A DNA stretch of 64,000 bases from Pachypanchax playfairii (Eukaryota; Chordata; Actinopteri; Cyprinodontiformes; Aplocheilidae). The DNA lies in NCBI GenBank assembly GCA_006937955.1, contig SSNP01000017.1:1302537-1366536 (forward strand), written 5' to 3'. The notes below the pieces were generated by a model. That model was not told where the DNA came from, searched no databases, and saw only the letters and a list, made by a program, of their open reading frames with translations. Shown here piece after piece: positions 1 through 12,810 of this stretch (the first letter of the stretch is position 1; every line of letters begins with the position of its first letter). Made by a program: the position numbers and the translations under genes.

Positions 1-330
1 CTAAAGGCTCTGCAACATAAACAATATAAGTGTTCCCTACACCTCAGTTTGTCCTTTATTTGAGAGAAACTGCCCTCTGTGGCTGCAACATGTAACAACA
101 CACAGACGTGCTGTAATGAAGAGACAACACAGAGTATTTGAAGCAGTTTGAACGATGCTTAGTCTTCGGTTTCTTTTTGTTATCTCGGATTTATTGGTGA
201 ATTTTCAAAGATTATGCTTTATGTTTTCTAAAAATACACAATTAAAATGAAACCTGTCTTATATAAAGGAGCTTTCAACAGTATCACGAAAATTTTAGAA
301 GGATTTTGGATTAAAACGTTTAGATTGATA
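1..330. other. AT-rich non-coding stretch
   Basis: No gene, repeat terminus or regulatory cluster is recognised here. The open frame reaching in from 482 on the minus strand has no recognisable domain and overlaps a SINE fragment, so it is taken as chance. Confidence 0.6.
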
Positions 331-385
331 ATCTGTCCAGGTGTAACCCCGCCTCTAGCCCTATGACTGCTCGAGATAGGCACCT
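331..385 (+). mobile_element. 3' fragment of teleost tRNA-headed SINE
   Basis: The stretch reads as the conserved tail region of the SINE seen more fully at 16588 and 29066: a CAGGTGTAACCCCGCCTC-like block followed by the CCTATGACTGCT and GAGATAGGCACC blocks. Only about 55 bp are present, with no head and no GGAT tail. It lies in inverted orientation to the longer copy at 575-850, about 190 bp away. Confidence 0.7.
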
Positions 386-574
386 GAAAAGGAAAAAGTG
401 GGTTAAGAGGACGGACAGATTTTGGATTATACTTCAGGTACTCACTTAGAAAACACAGGCAATTTTCTTCTACAATTGACATAATTCATTCAAAAATAAG
501 ATAATTTGGGCAGTATCTTGTCTTATTTTATGTTTTATTGTGTAAAAATGTTCACAATAATCACATTTCTATAC

Positions 575-850
575 CTGCTTAGTCCCGTGTAGGGTCACAG
601 GTGCTGGAGTCTAAATCCAGCAGTCATTGGGGAAGAGGCGGGGTTACACCTGGATAGGTTACCAGTCCATCGCTGGCAAACCTAGAGCCACTTTAGAGTT
701 ACAGATTAATGGATCATTCATGCTGTTAGTCTTTAGAAGTTGACCCCACAATGATAGTAGTAGTATTAGCCCATGCATACACGGAGAACATGCAAACACC
801 ATGCAGAAAGGTTGGATTTGAAACACGTGCACTCTGTGGTAACAAGCTGA
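575..850 (-). mobile_element. Teleost tRNA-headed SINE, near full length
   Basis: On the minus strand this matches the same repeat as 16588-16890. The tail block (GGGTCACAGG, CATTGGGGAAGAGGCGGGGT, ACCAGTCCATCGC) comes first on the plus strand. It is followed by CATGCATACACGGAGAACATG and the degenerate B-box region near 815-830 (GGTTGGATTTGAAAC). The middle has drifted, with an ATAGTAGTAGTATTAG stretch near 756-770. The plus-strand order shows that the element is transcribed leftward. The copy is old and has no clear target duplication. Confidence 0.75.
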
Positions 851-1342
851 GCTTTTATCTGGGAGGAGACAGGTGAGTAGCATGAGGAGAACCAGATGAA
901 ACATTAATGCAGTGAAGCAGCAGAAGACAGAAATGTCAAAAACATGACATGATTAATCCTTATTTATGACACTCATAGTCAGATGGTAGTTTTCAGACTC
1001 CTAAACGTTTCCAACCTGAAAACCCTTCTTTGTGGTCAGACTAAAATTGAATTTGAAACTTTTACACTGCATCACTTTTCATCAGTTATTCAGATATATT
1101 TCTATGTACTTTCACTGTGACCACTGCACTGAAATGGCATGACAATGAGGTGTATAGATTCATAACAGTGTTCACTTGAATAATTGTATTTTTGAGATTT
1201 AAGTTGTTTAAAATGACTGAAATCCCTGCTGGAAAAAGCTCCAATCTACTAACATTAACTTGTGCGTGAGATTTTTTTCCTGCAGGTAGCATACTGACCA
1301 TGCATACCTGCTCCACAGAACCCCCAATTAAAACATCAAGAG
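851..1342. other. Non-coding stretch without recognised features
   Basis: Unique-looking AT-rich sequence. I see no exon, promoter cluster or repeat terminus. Confidence 0.55.
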
Positions 1343-1555
1343 CAGGGGTGTCAAACTCCAGGCCTCGAGGGCCACTATCCTGCATGTTTTAGATGTTTCC
1401 CTGTTTCAACACACCTGATTCAAATCCTCTGCATTTCAATAAGTTCTGCAGAAGCCTGTTAACGACTTGTTCATTTGAATCAGGTGTGTTGAAGCAGGGA
1501 AACATCTAAAACATGCAGGATAGTGGCCCTCGAGGCCTGGAGCTTGACACCCCTG
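1343..1555. mobile_element. Palindromic hAT MITE, complete, with 8-bp target duplication
   Basis: A 213-bp element begins CAGGGGTGTCAA and ends TTGACACCCCTG. It is flanked on both sides by ATCAAGAG (1335-1342 and 1556-1563), a perfect 8-bp target duplication. The two arms of about 85-90 bp are near-perfect inverted repeats, with mismatches such as A/G at the 13th base and T/C in the CCCTGYTTC block. The centre near 1432-1465 is non-palindromic. The 8-bp duplication and CAG...CTG ends are diagnostic of the hAT superfamily. It has no coding capacity, so it must have been mobilised in trans. The near-perfect arms suggest a fairly recent insertion. Confidence 0.93.
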
Positions 1556-1645
1556 ATCAAGAGTATCAATAGAACTACTGAACCTAAGACTGGACCTGGA
1601 TAAATCCTGACTCATCAGGTCACATAAACACCTCAACCCACCTCC

Positions 1646-1648
<3 letters not shown>

Positions 1649-1677
<29 letters not shown>
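1649..1677. repeat. (CT)n microsatellite
   Basis: An uninterrupted run of CT dinucleotides of about 28 bp, followed by CCCTTTAAAAGG. Confidence 0.95.
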
Positions 1678-1679
<2 letters not shown>

Positions 1680-4180
1680 TTAAAAGGAAAATGTATTTCA
1701 TCAATCATTTACTTTTTTCTTCCTTAAAGATAATAGTTTCAGTAAGAGACTTCTATTTTCTCATTTAAATGATTTGTTTTTTAATCAGGCAGTGGGTTAA
1801 CAGTTCCTACAGATGTGAGTTGAACTGTTGTTATGGAAGTTTAGACACCTTTTTCTGTGAACTCAGCTCCTGCATCACTCCAGCCTGGGGTGTTAACAGA
1901 GTCAGCTAAACACAGCATGCTCCTGGTTTTTCTTCTGAGAGAAAGCTTTTAAAGTTCATCTGGGACTTTTTTTTTTTTCTTTTTTATCCGAAGCCCATCA
2001 TATTTGTTTTGTATACACAACAGATGTGTGGTTACTGCTGGTGAGATGACAGAGATTTTAACTGTTGCACCTGATGTTGCATTCCCAGTTCTGCCCAGAA
2101 CAATTTCAAAGCCCATACTTCTCAGAGTGTTTGTGCATTCACACACAAATAATTTGACAAAAATCCAACTGAAGTTACACAGCAGAACATTAGTCCTTTT
2201 ATTCTCTGTGTTGGCTTTGCGTTGTCCTAACAATCTATTTTTGCATTAAACACCAATTTTGCCTTAAATTGATTCATAGTAATTCTGTCTGTGAGGTAAG
2301 CAGATAGAAATACGAGAACTGTGATCTGAGGAAGAAAAAAAAAAACTCAGCAGCAGATCTTTCAAGGTACCATGGCAACAGAACATTCAGAGAATTTTGA
2401 TGAGAACAGCAGGGAAAGAAGGGCTGATTACAAGGAAGACAATTTGTTACTCCAATTGCAAGAGCAAAGGAGTCTGATTGCATACACACAAGCATTGTGA
2501 TTTATTCTTCCTGTGGACCAAAGTGCAAAAACACAGTTTTTCTGTTCTATCATGGTCCTTCAGTCGAAGGATGAGTGAAAGCGGCTGCAGCTCCTTGGCA
2601 TAGAGATGAAGGGTTCTGTCAAGGGCTCGGCAGACAGAGACTTTTTTTTTTTTAAACTCCATTTCAAATCACACAAGAGGAAGTGGCAATCAACACAACG
2701 CTGCAGCTGTCTATCTATGGTGACTATTCTCACCTACCAATCTCACTCTCCGCCGCTCGGCAAACAGACTACTGTCCTGACAAACACAATCACTCGCAGC
2801 ACAGATTTAGAGAGCATCTGTTAGTGTGAAATAATCCGGGGAAAAAAAAACCACAGCTGAACACCTTTTTTTGTGCTGAATAGACAACTCTCAGTTTCAC
2901 ATTATTAGGTGATGACTGCTCTGTAAAGTTCTCCTGTGCTCAGAAGCACAATATTCTCAACTGTTTGATTGGATGCTTCACTTCCAAGCCAGTAAGCTTA
3001 AAAATAAAACGTACATCTGTACATTCATTTAGTGAAACTCAATCAACAGAAGCTTCGGAGAGAATTTAGCGAAGGTGCTTTTCTTTTTTCTTTCTTTAAA
3101 CCAGGAAAGCCTTACTGACACTTTAAGAATAAGTGTATCCTCAAAGAATTTTTAATGTGCTCCATCTTAATTGGGTTTTGTAAGATATTATCGCTAACTT
3201 GACTGTGGCATTGTAATTGCTGCTAACAAGCTCCAGAGAACATCAGGGTCTGTCATATGACAAGCATTACTATGCAGAACAGCAAAAAGGACTTAAGAAA
3301 GAAATTAGTCATGCAGCCTATCATTCTACCATTGTTAGCAGAGTTATGGCTGTTGCGAATGTCAAGGCATTTCTCATCTGCATCGGGAGGAGATGCATCT
3401 GGAGGCTGTGTGAGCTCCTGTAGGTGACTTTCATGCTTCAGTTTTGTGTTGAAATAGAGGCTACCAAGGTTGAGATAAAAGAAGGATGCAGACAAACACA
3501 CAGAGGATGGGTGGTAAAGACTAAAGGCCCTACCTGAGCACAGCAGCACCACAAAGCAACCCTCATCTCCTTCTCTCAGGGCAACTCTGATGAAGTGTGT
3601 TATCAGTGCAGGCAGGCAGGCTAAATCACTGGTTGAGTAAAGGTTAGAGCTACTGGTCTGTTTCTTTGCCTGCGATGGCAGGCAGGTGAATGTCAAAGCT
3701 GCCTGAATCACAGGGGAACTCTCCAGGGCAGAAGGTGAATCAGCCCCAGGAAAGGCAAGGATTTATGCGTCACTTGTGTTCAATGGTGCACCGCCATATT
3801 AAACTGAGCAGTTCATCGATGAACAATATGTTATCCATAGAGGCCGTTGGGTTTCTGGATGTTCTTTGTGCTGAGAAATGTGATTGTGTTCACGGGGTTT
3901 AAGCCAGGGCCTATTTGTTCAAGTCGATGTTTAAGTCAGCTTAGTCTAGTCATATACGCTAGAATGATTACATCACATTGCATTAGATCATTTAATGCAA
4001 GCAAGGTGAAGGCTGAGGCACGTTAATAACACTCCACATCAGACAGAAGATGTTATCCAGCAAAACAGGGAAGAACATTTTTCCTCTTAAAAAATGAAAG
4101 GTGGCAATGCTTAACAGCACAGTTTGTAAATGCATCCTGATTTAGATACTGTAAAAGAGTAGACTTACATAAAGTAAAAA
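1678..4180. other. Repeat-poor non-coding stretch
   Basis: About 2.5 kb without a recognised transposon or exon. A 152-codon open frame on the minus strand at 3253-3711 has no recognisable domain, and its composition is not convincingly coding. A perfect RFX X-box half (CCATGGCAAC) lies at 2370-2379. A stretch rich in GCAGG blocks lies at 3600-3690. Confidence 0.5.
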
Positions 4181-4185
4181 AAAAA

Positions 4186-4200
4186 ATAATAATAATAATA
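4186..4200. repeat. (AAT)n microsatellite after an A-run
   Basis: An adenine run from about 4176 grades into five AAT units. This is a short low-complexity tract. Confidence 0.85.
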
Positions 4201-4204
4201 TCAC

Positions 4205-6189
4205 TTCTTACAGCTTGTATCTCTGGGCTGAAACTATTGGCGACTAGTTACAAGAAAATACACCAAATTCAAAGGAATAACAAAGAACTGGTACTTAGGA
4301 CAGTCACTTATAATGTGAAGTTCATGCAAATATTGTGCAAATGTTCTTGACACAATTTGGTTTCAAAACATCTTTATTTGTTCACAATTTATCTTCATTT
4401 GTTTTCAGTTTTGTTGTTTCAGAATTCGTAACTAAGTTGAGAATATTGTTCCAGATGGGTTTCAGACACCCACAACATCTTTGTGATTTAAAAAAAAAAA
4501 AAAAGTATTTTTAGCTTTTCAAACTTGTATAAAATTCCCAAAACATGCAAGTGAGGTCCTGCAACTCATGCAACGAAATTAAAAGACATTTTGAAGACTC
4601 CCTCAAAAATACAAAAACACTGTTTGCAATTTTTACTCTAATGGTCGCAGTCCGGTGAGATACTGGCCTGACAGCAATTGATAGATAGTGAGGAGTTTCT
4701 TCGTTAGCAGACGTTTGGAAACCAACTCTACAACTTCTGCTACACCTTGTAAAAGCTTAAACTCTTGGCCCAACATTCACGTCACTTTGCCTTTGATGGT
4801 TTTTTTAGAAAATCTCTGTAGAGCCTCCAGACGATCTCTGTAAGTCTGGGATTATCTGTTTAGTTACACTGCAGATAGAGAGGAGAGTCACTAAAATGGA
4901 AAAGGGAGTGCACGCTTTCGTGGCTCGTCACAACGGACGTGGAGAACAATGAGTGCCAGCAGTTTTATCCCAAAAAAAAGGAACGTTTGCTGTCCTTTAA
5001 TCCCATGTTGCAAAAAGATCTTTTACTATGCAGATTTTGTAACTAACCCACAGCCTGCAATTTGTTGTTTAGGATTATGATGCTACAATAATTTGACTTT
5101 GGCACTGCACAATATATGCTCTCAGGCTCCTCTTCTTCTGTGTTTTATTGCTGAGCTCTGCAGAGAAATAAAATTGTAAATACACAATGTTTTGTTTCCA
5201 TCTGGCAGGAAAAGTAGATCGGGGACTTGGTCATAATTGAGACGATGCAGGATTCCAATCGTACATCTGTGCAGCATTGAAAGCAGGCTGTTCTAAGTCT
5301 CCTCTTTGCAGAAACTCCCCAACAAAAAAGATCTGTCACATATCATAAGCTTGCAGTGTGGTGTTTTTTTTTCTGTTAGGGCATACTTTTGTCCGGAAAT
5401 ATGCAAGATGTGCAAAATGTAAGTTTAAGAACAGCTGTTCAGTCTCAGCACATGTTCTTTTATACTGGACAAGTGAATGTGGGGACTGCAACTAATCACT
5501 CTCTGTTGCACATAGACAGCCTTTTATCCATAGATCCCTCGGTCGGACACAAGTGCTGCAGGTTAAACAGATGTTGGTGCTCTTTCCTCAAAGAAGTCAA
5601 GTGTGAACACAGGAAAGAGAATGAACTGAAGTTGAGCCTGAAGCTTCTGCAGCTCTCCAACTTCAATGGGCGAGACAAAGTATTCTCAGCATTTCCACCC
5701 CCGGAGCTCATTTCCCCCCTCTTTCATGCTACAGTCGTTTTACCTTGACTTGTGATAGAACCCATTTGTTGTGATATCTCATTAATTTCCCCAAGGCCCG
5801 ATCATTCAATATTCAATACCTTGTGTTATGCTGCACCGGCTGTAGATCGAGGAATTGAGACTGCTTTGTCTGATCGATATCAAAGTTCAAAACAATCCTG
5901 CTGGGAGATCATTAAAAAAATCACCCTGAGAAAAAAATTATTCTCTGTTTCTGTCAGTTTAACTAGAGCTGATGCAAAGTACACCACCTAAAAAAACAAC
6001 CCAAAAAAATGGTTTAATGCAGCAAACCATCTGTATCTATAGCAAAGAAATGAAATTAAAAACTGGTTAAACTGTTACGAACTTCACAACATCATGCAAG
6101 TTTACATTTAAAATAAACTATTTCATTTTTTTAATCAGTATCTCGTGAGATAAAAGTCTTCTGAAATAACCTGGTAGTTGCTGGTGCAT
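4205..6189. other. Non-coding stretch
   Basis: No repeat terminus or exon is recognised. The 119-codon plus-strand frame at 5389-5748 has no recognisable motif and is overlapped by a minus-strand frame, as expected for chance frames. Confidence 0.5.
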
Positions 6190-6195
6190 NNNNNN
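6190..6195. other. Assembly gap (six N)
   Basis: Six unresolved bases lie in otherwise ordinary sequence. No repeat flanks the gap, so its cause is not visible. Confidence 0.99.
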
Positions 6196-9100
6196 ACAGA
6201 CATTATACATCAGTTGTATTTGAATTTTGTTGCATGACTTTCTTTCTTTATTTTCTTATATCTGCAGTATCTTAATATGATTGAACTTATAGAAAAGCTG
6301 CGGTTATATAGTCAGACAGCAAAAAAAAAAAAAAAATCTGAAACTAGAACTGAAAAGCTGCACCAGGAAACTATGATTTAAAAAAATTATGGTTGTGAGG
6401 CTGATGCTCTGCTCTCATAAAGTCCTGATTTTTCTTTTATGCACAATAACAGTGACATTTTACAGAGAAAGTTAAAGGTGTCAGAATGTCTGAGAATGTT
6501 TCTTCTGTCTACTGCCTCTCCATGCTGAGATCTGGATGCACTCTGGGGTTGGAGCATGCTCTCATGGGGTGAGTGCAGAACCACACCTGAAGGCACAACT
6601 GAGTAAAAGCTTTCAGTTCCGATGGTTAGGACATGAGTCTTTGATTTTTATGGTTAAATTTAAAGTGAGGGGAAAAGACATGCATATGATTGTTTTGAAC
6701 AGGTCCCCACAAAGATAGGAGTGCATAGAATTATATACGTGTGTGTGTGTGTTTATGTGTAACAGCCTGATGCTCAGCATGCACACAGCAGACAACCAGA
6801 TCCCATCCTCAAGGGGAAAAATCAGTCACTCTGTTTGACATAAATCAGCTAAGGTTTGTCCTGAAGCCTCTCAGTTTACAGCAACCTCTCCTTCTCCAAA
6901 AATGTTGTTAAATGTGGCCACAGTGGGAAAAAAATGTTCAGCAGCCTGAAAAATTCATAGTTAAGTGCATGAATGCACTGATTTAAATGTGTTAATGCAT
7001 GATACTGAAACTGTCTGACAAAAAAAATCAAACTTAAAGAAAGGAAAAAACTAAACACAATGTGAAGAAAATGTTCTGAAAAAATAGACCAATCGAGCAG
7101 TTATACCAGCAGGAACCACTCAACACAAAAAAAAAGCTGGAATGCTGCAGCCTGGTCACCCATTTCACTGTAAAACAGTGCTCCTGTTCATTCCTTCATT
7201 TATTTCTTCTTTTGTGTTGCACAGATACTTTTTAGCAGCAACTGGAAGTGATTCCAGATATTTATCAGTGCAGATATAATTGCTGGTATATGTTGGTTGA
7301 CAATAACAAAGTTGTTGTGAACTGTGTTTTAAATGTCCTGGAGTCTTTGCCAAGATGTTTTTTGCATCGTTTGAGCATATTTTTTTATTTAAACATTTTT
7401 GGGTCCCTCTGAATCAATACTAGGCAGCGCATTTCCTGCGTTACAGAAAATCTTCCCATTTTAAAATAACATGAATAAATAGGAAATATCCTCAAACTAT
7501 GCAAATAACACCTTAGCAAGGACAACTCCAGGGCATCAGCATCAGAGTTCACAACAATGTATTCAAGTCACAGTACTTCTGTCTATGTACCAATTACTTG
7601 TAAATATCTTAGGTAAATGGTATCAGTTGTAGTCAAAACTATTCATGCAACTCCAAAGAAATAAACAGGAGCACAAAGATTAACCAGGTGGAAACTGGAG
7701 GCTGAGCTTGACTCCTTGCTCTGATTTGTGATGTTAACTACTGGCTGGTGCAAGTCCATAAAAAACACCACTGGTCAGTTAAAGCCTGGTATTCCTTGAA
7801 GGAATGCACATTGTCTGCAACCTTTTATTCTAAAGTTTGAGTCTAAGATTGTCTTACATTAAGAAAGTTATAGATGTTTTGATAGAAAACAACATTATGT
7901 GTGATTTTACCAAATAATGCAAAATATTTTGCAATCTTTGAGCAATACTACCAGCTACCATCTGTCCATATTTGAGTTTTTTATGTGTTGACTAAGACTG
8001 ACAAAGATTATTGTCCATCTTGACTTCAAAAGTTAAATTAGTTATGGATCAATTGTGACTTTCTGATCTTTATTAAAACCCATCTAGTGGTTCGTGATTT
8101 CTTTAGTTTTTTTTACAAACAAATAAACACGTCTGACTCCGGTCGATGATGCTTTTAACAAAGATCTCACACAATGTGTGGAGTCTGGAGGATGTGTTGG
8201 GGATGACTCTTAGCTGCTACAACACCAACATTTAACTCGGTATCTGTAAAACCGACTGACAAATTGTGTAATGAATTACCTTTTTGTGGGTTAGTTATTA
8301 CTTTCTGAGAGTTTAATCAAAAATTGTCCAACAATTTGAGAGATATGCTGCTAACACTTCGGATATGGCTGGAAAAAAGTGTAGCCTAAAGAGGATCACT
8401 TAACAGGGAAATTAATAACAAAAGGAAATGGGAACAAAGGGATTGTACTCTGGAGCAATGGGAAAGGTCATGTACTCAAAGTTCAGATTTACTTAGTTCC
8501 AGACTGGTGGGTGCAGCATCAGGGTAAAAAGAACAGAGAGGAATTGATTCTCATTACATACCCGAGTCCAGTTATTATTCCTGATGAGAAACTGAAGAAG
8601 AGTTTATTCAGCAGTCCAACTCCATCATTAACAAGCTCCAGGCAAAAAAAAAGGGACAGAAATAAATTTTCTGACATTGCATAAGCTTTTCGAAATGACG
8701 CCAAAGCAAATGCATGCTGTGATCAAAGCCGAGGGTGGCCCAACAAAACGTGTGTGACATTTATTTATTTTTTTTCTAAGCAGCATGTCTGCTCCACCTC
8801 AATGTGCTTTAAATAAAATAATAATAAAGCAAAAAGAATGAATTCCTGGGAAAGATTCAAACAAGCTGTGATCCATTTTAATGGGCTGATCTTTCTCAAT
8901 GCATATGTTTAGCAATAACACATATTTATGACGCATAAAAATGTTCTTTCATAACATTCCCTCTGCCAGAGAAAGAAAGCATCAGGAGACATTAAGGTAT
9001 TCATCATTTTTCCCAAACAAGACCAGGGTTATTAAATGCAGCAGATGTTGCAACAGTCAAAAGATTTGCACAGTTATCATGTTTTTAAACTAAGAATGCT

Positions 9101-10185
9101 GAGTTTACATTATTTCTGCCTGATTAATGTCTTATTGAGCTGGTATTCAGGAAAAAAAAAAAAAAAAAAAGAACACCAGCAAATTTGAAGCTCCGTAAAA
9201 CAGAGTGTGATTAGCATCAAGGGCTACTTGTTATTTCCTTTCCAGTATACGTTAATTGGTAAAGGTTGTCAGAGTAAAAGCACGAGGGGGGAGATCAATT
9301 ACTGTTTAATCCTGTTTGGGTTTAACTGCAGAGGGACCCCTTTTGAGCAATTAACTCCAGCAATAATGTTGGAGACACCGTGAAATCTCTTTACACACCA
9401 TGACAGCGTTAACTATTCAGAAACGTATCAATATGAGCAAAACGGTGGCTGTGTGCAATGACTTGACAGACGTAAACATTCAAATGATTTCCGTAATAGA
9501 TGGACAAGGAGGAAAAATATCTACATAACAGAAGGTTTTTATATGTTTTGTTTGAAATGAGAGCTGTGTGACTCATGTTATTTCTCCAAAAATTATTCTT
9601 TGGTGCTCATAAATTGATAGAGGATGCACCAGCATAGAGGCTTTTATATGACTGTCACATTTAAGTGTTTGTCGGTAAAGTAAATTTGCTCTTCTCAGCA
9701 AAAATGGCAGCATCAGCCTTTCAGTAAAGGCCACAATGGAACATGTACTGCTTGTCTGATAAAGCTCTCTAGGAACTATGAATAACTTCTATCTGTGCAA
9801 AGAAAACAGCCAAGGCTGGTCTCACAGAAACAAGCGAAAGGCGCTCGACTCTCTCACACCACATTACATTGTAGAGACACTTCAGGTGCTAAAATTACAC
9901 TCTGAATGCAGACATCCCAGAATTTAACACCTTTCTCATTCACTGTGTAAATGAAATAATGTTTTTTGTCCCATCGTTGATTTTTCTTTCTTTTACACCT
10001 TTCTGTCTGTCACAGAAACCTCTTTAGTTACCAGGGTGACAACACCATCTCAGTGAAAAGGCATAAAGTATGATTAATTTGTTTTAGAGTGAGTATAAAT
10101 CAAGTTGTTGAGTCTGACCCATATTTTTTCCCCAAAAAATTAACTAATATTGATACATGAAACTAACAAAAATAACAGACTATAA
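6196..10185. other. Long repeat-poor non-coding stretch
   Basis: About 4 kb with no recognised interspersed repeat apart from a short GT tract (about 6738-6752) and a 19-A run (9152-9170). The part from about 8860 to 9950 is compositionally balanced and rich in homeodomain-type TAATTA/ATTA words, and could hold conserved non-coding elements. No exon is recognised. Confidence 0.5.
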
Positions 10186-10189
10186 CACA

Positions 10190-10480
10190 CACTGTGTCTG
10201 CCAGTCTGCTCACCTGTTCATCCACTAATCACTCCTCTATAGTTCATTAAGAGATCTGTTACCTGCTCCCTGTGTGTTCCTGTGAGTTTCTGCTTGTTAT
10301 CTTTTTTCCACTTTGTATTTGTCCATTAAATGTTTTGTGTACTTTGCTCCAGTGTTCTCTAGCTTATTTCTTTTTGGTCTTTTTACACACCTTTTATACC
10401 TTTAGTCTTATTAAAACCAGGGTATCATGTCTTGCTGCTTCATTCGCCTGACTTCCAACTTCAAACAGCCACCTGGGAAT
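10190..10480 (+). mobile_element. Possible retroelement-derived fish repeat
   Basis: The pyrimidine-rich stretch (GCTCACCTGTTCATCC, CTGCTCCCTGTGTGTTCCTG, then CTTATTAAAACCAGG) resembles the 3' terminal segments of a fish repeat seen more clearly at 58340-58690 and in antisense at 12595-12810. Boundaries, target duplication and family are not visible. It could be old unrelated DNA with the same composition. Confidence 0.3.
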
Positions 10481-12594
10481 TTACTCCTCTGCTACAGTAA
10501 GCTGTAAAACTACTTTATATTTGTGGTGTTTTCATAAAGTTTGTATATGATCAACACATTATATACCACCATTATACTGTGCTTATTAAATTTCTGTTAT
10601 ATTGATTCTACAAGCCATATGGCTGCACTGTATTTGCTACAATAAACTTTTATTTCTAATAGATCCAATTCCACATCTGAACATTTCCAAACAGTATAAT
10701 CCAAAGATAATTAAAGTTTATACATACTTTACCACAGTCAGTAGGTTTAGATTAGTAAAACAAGTTCTTGAGTCACGATGGACAACTTTGAAAACATGAT
10801 GTCATCTGGTCAATATCAAGGTCGGGCTGTTCCAGAGGGAATAAACAACATTAATTGTCTTTAATTTGGTTGGTTTTGTGATGAAGTATTTGTTTAAGTC
10901 AGTATAAAAAAAGTCTTTATGTTGGGTGAGATAACTGTTTTAGGAATCATAGTTTCTGATCAACTTATTCTAATGGTGACATTCTGCTCTTCTGTTAATA
11001 AAATGGAACAATGATCTGGTTTTGTATACACAAGGGGAAACACTTTGAATAAAAAAAAAGACACATGATGATATTGAAGCAGCTGCTTATCTGAACAAAT
11101 TTCATTTTAGGGGATGATTGGAAGACTTTACCTCAGAAGAAAAGAAGCGTTAATCTGTCTTCCTGTTTATTATTATATCAAAGTGCATGCAGTAAAGAGA
11201 CGGAGCTCTCACAACACACACCAGATGGATTACTTCAACAGCAAAGATTTTCTTGTAAGTCATGTTGAACCGATTCCAGGCATTAAAACGATGTAACACA
11301 TCATCCAGGCAGGTGGGTAAATGCCAGTTTTTGACATTCTGCTTAAAGGAGAAATGTAAGGAAGAAAAAAAAACATCAAGAAAATCAATTTTCAAGTCAG
11401 GACACAGTCTATTATGTACAAAAATGGTTTCTAAAGGAACAATAAAAATCTGCAGAAGTGAAATTGTTTGCAAAGTAAATTTACCAAAAGGCTTTTGACC
11501 TCCCAATGCCAACGTAAAATGAATGCAGCGTGATTTAAAGTTAAGCTGCGATAAAGAGGTGAGTTTGGAATATTTCCTACAAATCTGAAATAAGATCATT
11601 TCACACCAACGTTGCCTCAAACAAAGTGGTTTTCTTTAGTTTGTAGTCAGATGAGTTAGTTGTCACCTTGGCAACACGTCTGCATTCAACCAATGCGGTC
11701 GTATTTGATGTGGGGTCGGGCTGCACCTCAGACATGTGGATATTTTTTTAGGTTCTCAACAGAGAAAGGGATTTTCCATATATTCATCATTTTAAAGAAG
11801 AGATTAAACATTATAGAAGTATCTGATCATCTCAGAACTTTGAAATGATGCAAAACGGTTTAGAACTTTTTAGAAAACCAGTATTTATTTAATTGTATTT
11901 GTCTTATAATTTTGGATAACAGAAAGGGAACTGAAACAGAACAGGCTCACATTACAACAAACTGCTTACTGTCATATGTTAGTCTGGCACTCACATCTAT
12001 TTAACTGTCGGACAAAGAGAACAAAAATCTGCTGGGGAGAACTTCATACACTGAGAAGTGTTTGCTCAAGCAGCATAACCATCGAATCCACGTCTCACTG
12101 AAATACAGAATTTTTTCTGAACTATCTCATGAGGAACACCAGCGGCATGAGAGGTACTTCAAGGGACAAAAGAGGGAACGTTGTAGTTTGAAATAGAAAA
12201 TCCAGAACGGGAGCAGGGGACAGAAAAGAAACTGAATAATACAGAAAGGTAAATGTGCACATGGACTGTCTGAACGGGGGACGAGGTTCAAAAGAAATGT
12301 TTATCAGCTCAACTGACATTGTTCTAAAACTTGTAAAGACAAATTAATATATTTACTGAACAGACTTTACTTTGTAATGCTTTACCTGTTCTGTTTGAAA
12401 TTTCATCTTTGAATGAGATTTAATACTGAACTTTAATTACAGCCTTTTGAATCGTGTTTCACACAATGATTTTATAGTGTTTAAATAATGTTTTATGGTT
12501 AAAGGTACTGATCTATAAGCATTGAAGTACACATGTTACTGTTCATGCAATAATTGTCTGTTTTGTCACATTAATTGATTCACTTCTCCTTCCA
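10481..12594. other. Non-coding stretch containing the longest open frame
   Basis: The longest open frame of the window (156 codons, minus strand, 11150-11620) lies here. It has no recognisable domain and no sign of splicing context, and a 78-codon frame runs on the opposite strand. I treat it as chance. No repeat terminus is seen. Confidence 0.5.
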
Positions 12595-12810
12595 CTGCAG
12601 ACCCAGGTATTAGCAGAACTCAGAAAATGGCAAAAGAACAAACACTAACATGCTGCAGCAAAAACAGTTTACCAAAACAGGGACAAAGGAATGCAGGAAA
12701 GAGAGAATGATGAGAGAAAACTATATATACCGAGGGAGGCTGATGAGAAGACTGGCTGCAGCTGGGAACTAAATTAGCTGGATGAAAATCAGGTGTGGAC
12801 AGACAGAACT
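12595..12810 (-). mobile_element. Possible antisense TATA-bearing repeat (LTR-like)
   Basis: On the minus strand the segment reads CACCTGATT, an AGCTGCAGCCAG block, a TATATATAG box near 12721-12728, then CTCATC and CCTGTTTT pyrimidine-rich sequence. The same order (CACCTG, GCTGATT, TATA box, pyrimidine-rich stretch, AATAAA) appears at 54100-54490. It resembles a retroelement terminal region with a promoter. No target duplication was found, and the ends are uncertain. Confidence 0.35.

Noticed and set aside
2370..2379. Perfect RFX X-box half-site CCATGGCAAC
   Set aside because: A single half-site without neighbouring motifs. It could occur by chance at low frequency.
3253..3711. 152-codon minus-strand open frame
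   Set aside because: No known motif and no exon-like context. The length is within what chance gives in 64 kb read in six frames.
9152..9170. Poly-A run as a possible retrocopy tail
   Set aside because: No retroelement or processed-gene sequence upstream and no target duplication.
11150..11620. 156-codon minus-strand open frame, the longest in the window
   Set aside because: No recognisable domain, an open frame on the opposite strand, and AT-rich third positions typical of random sequence.
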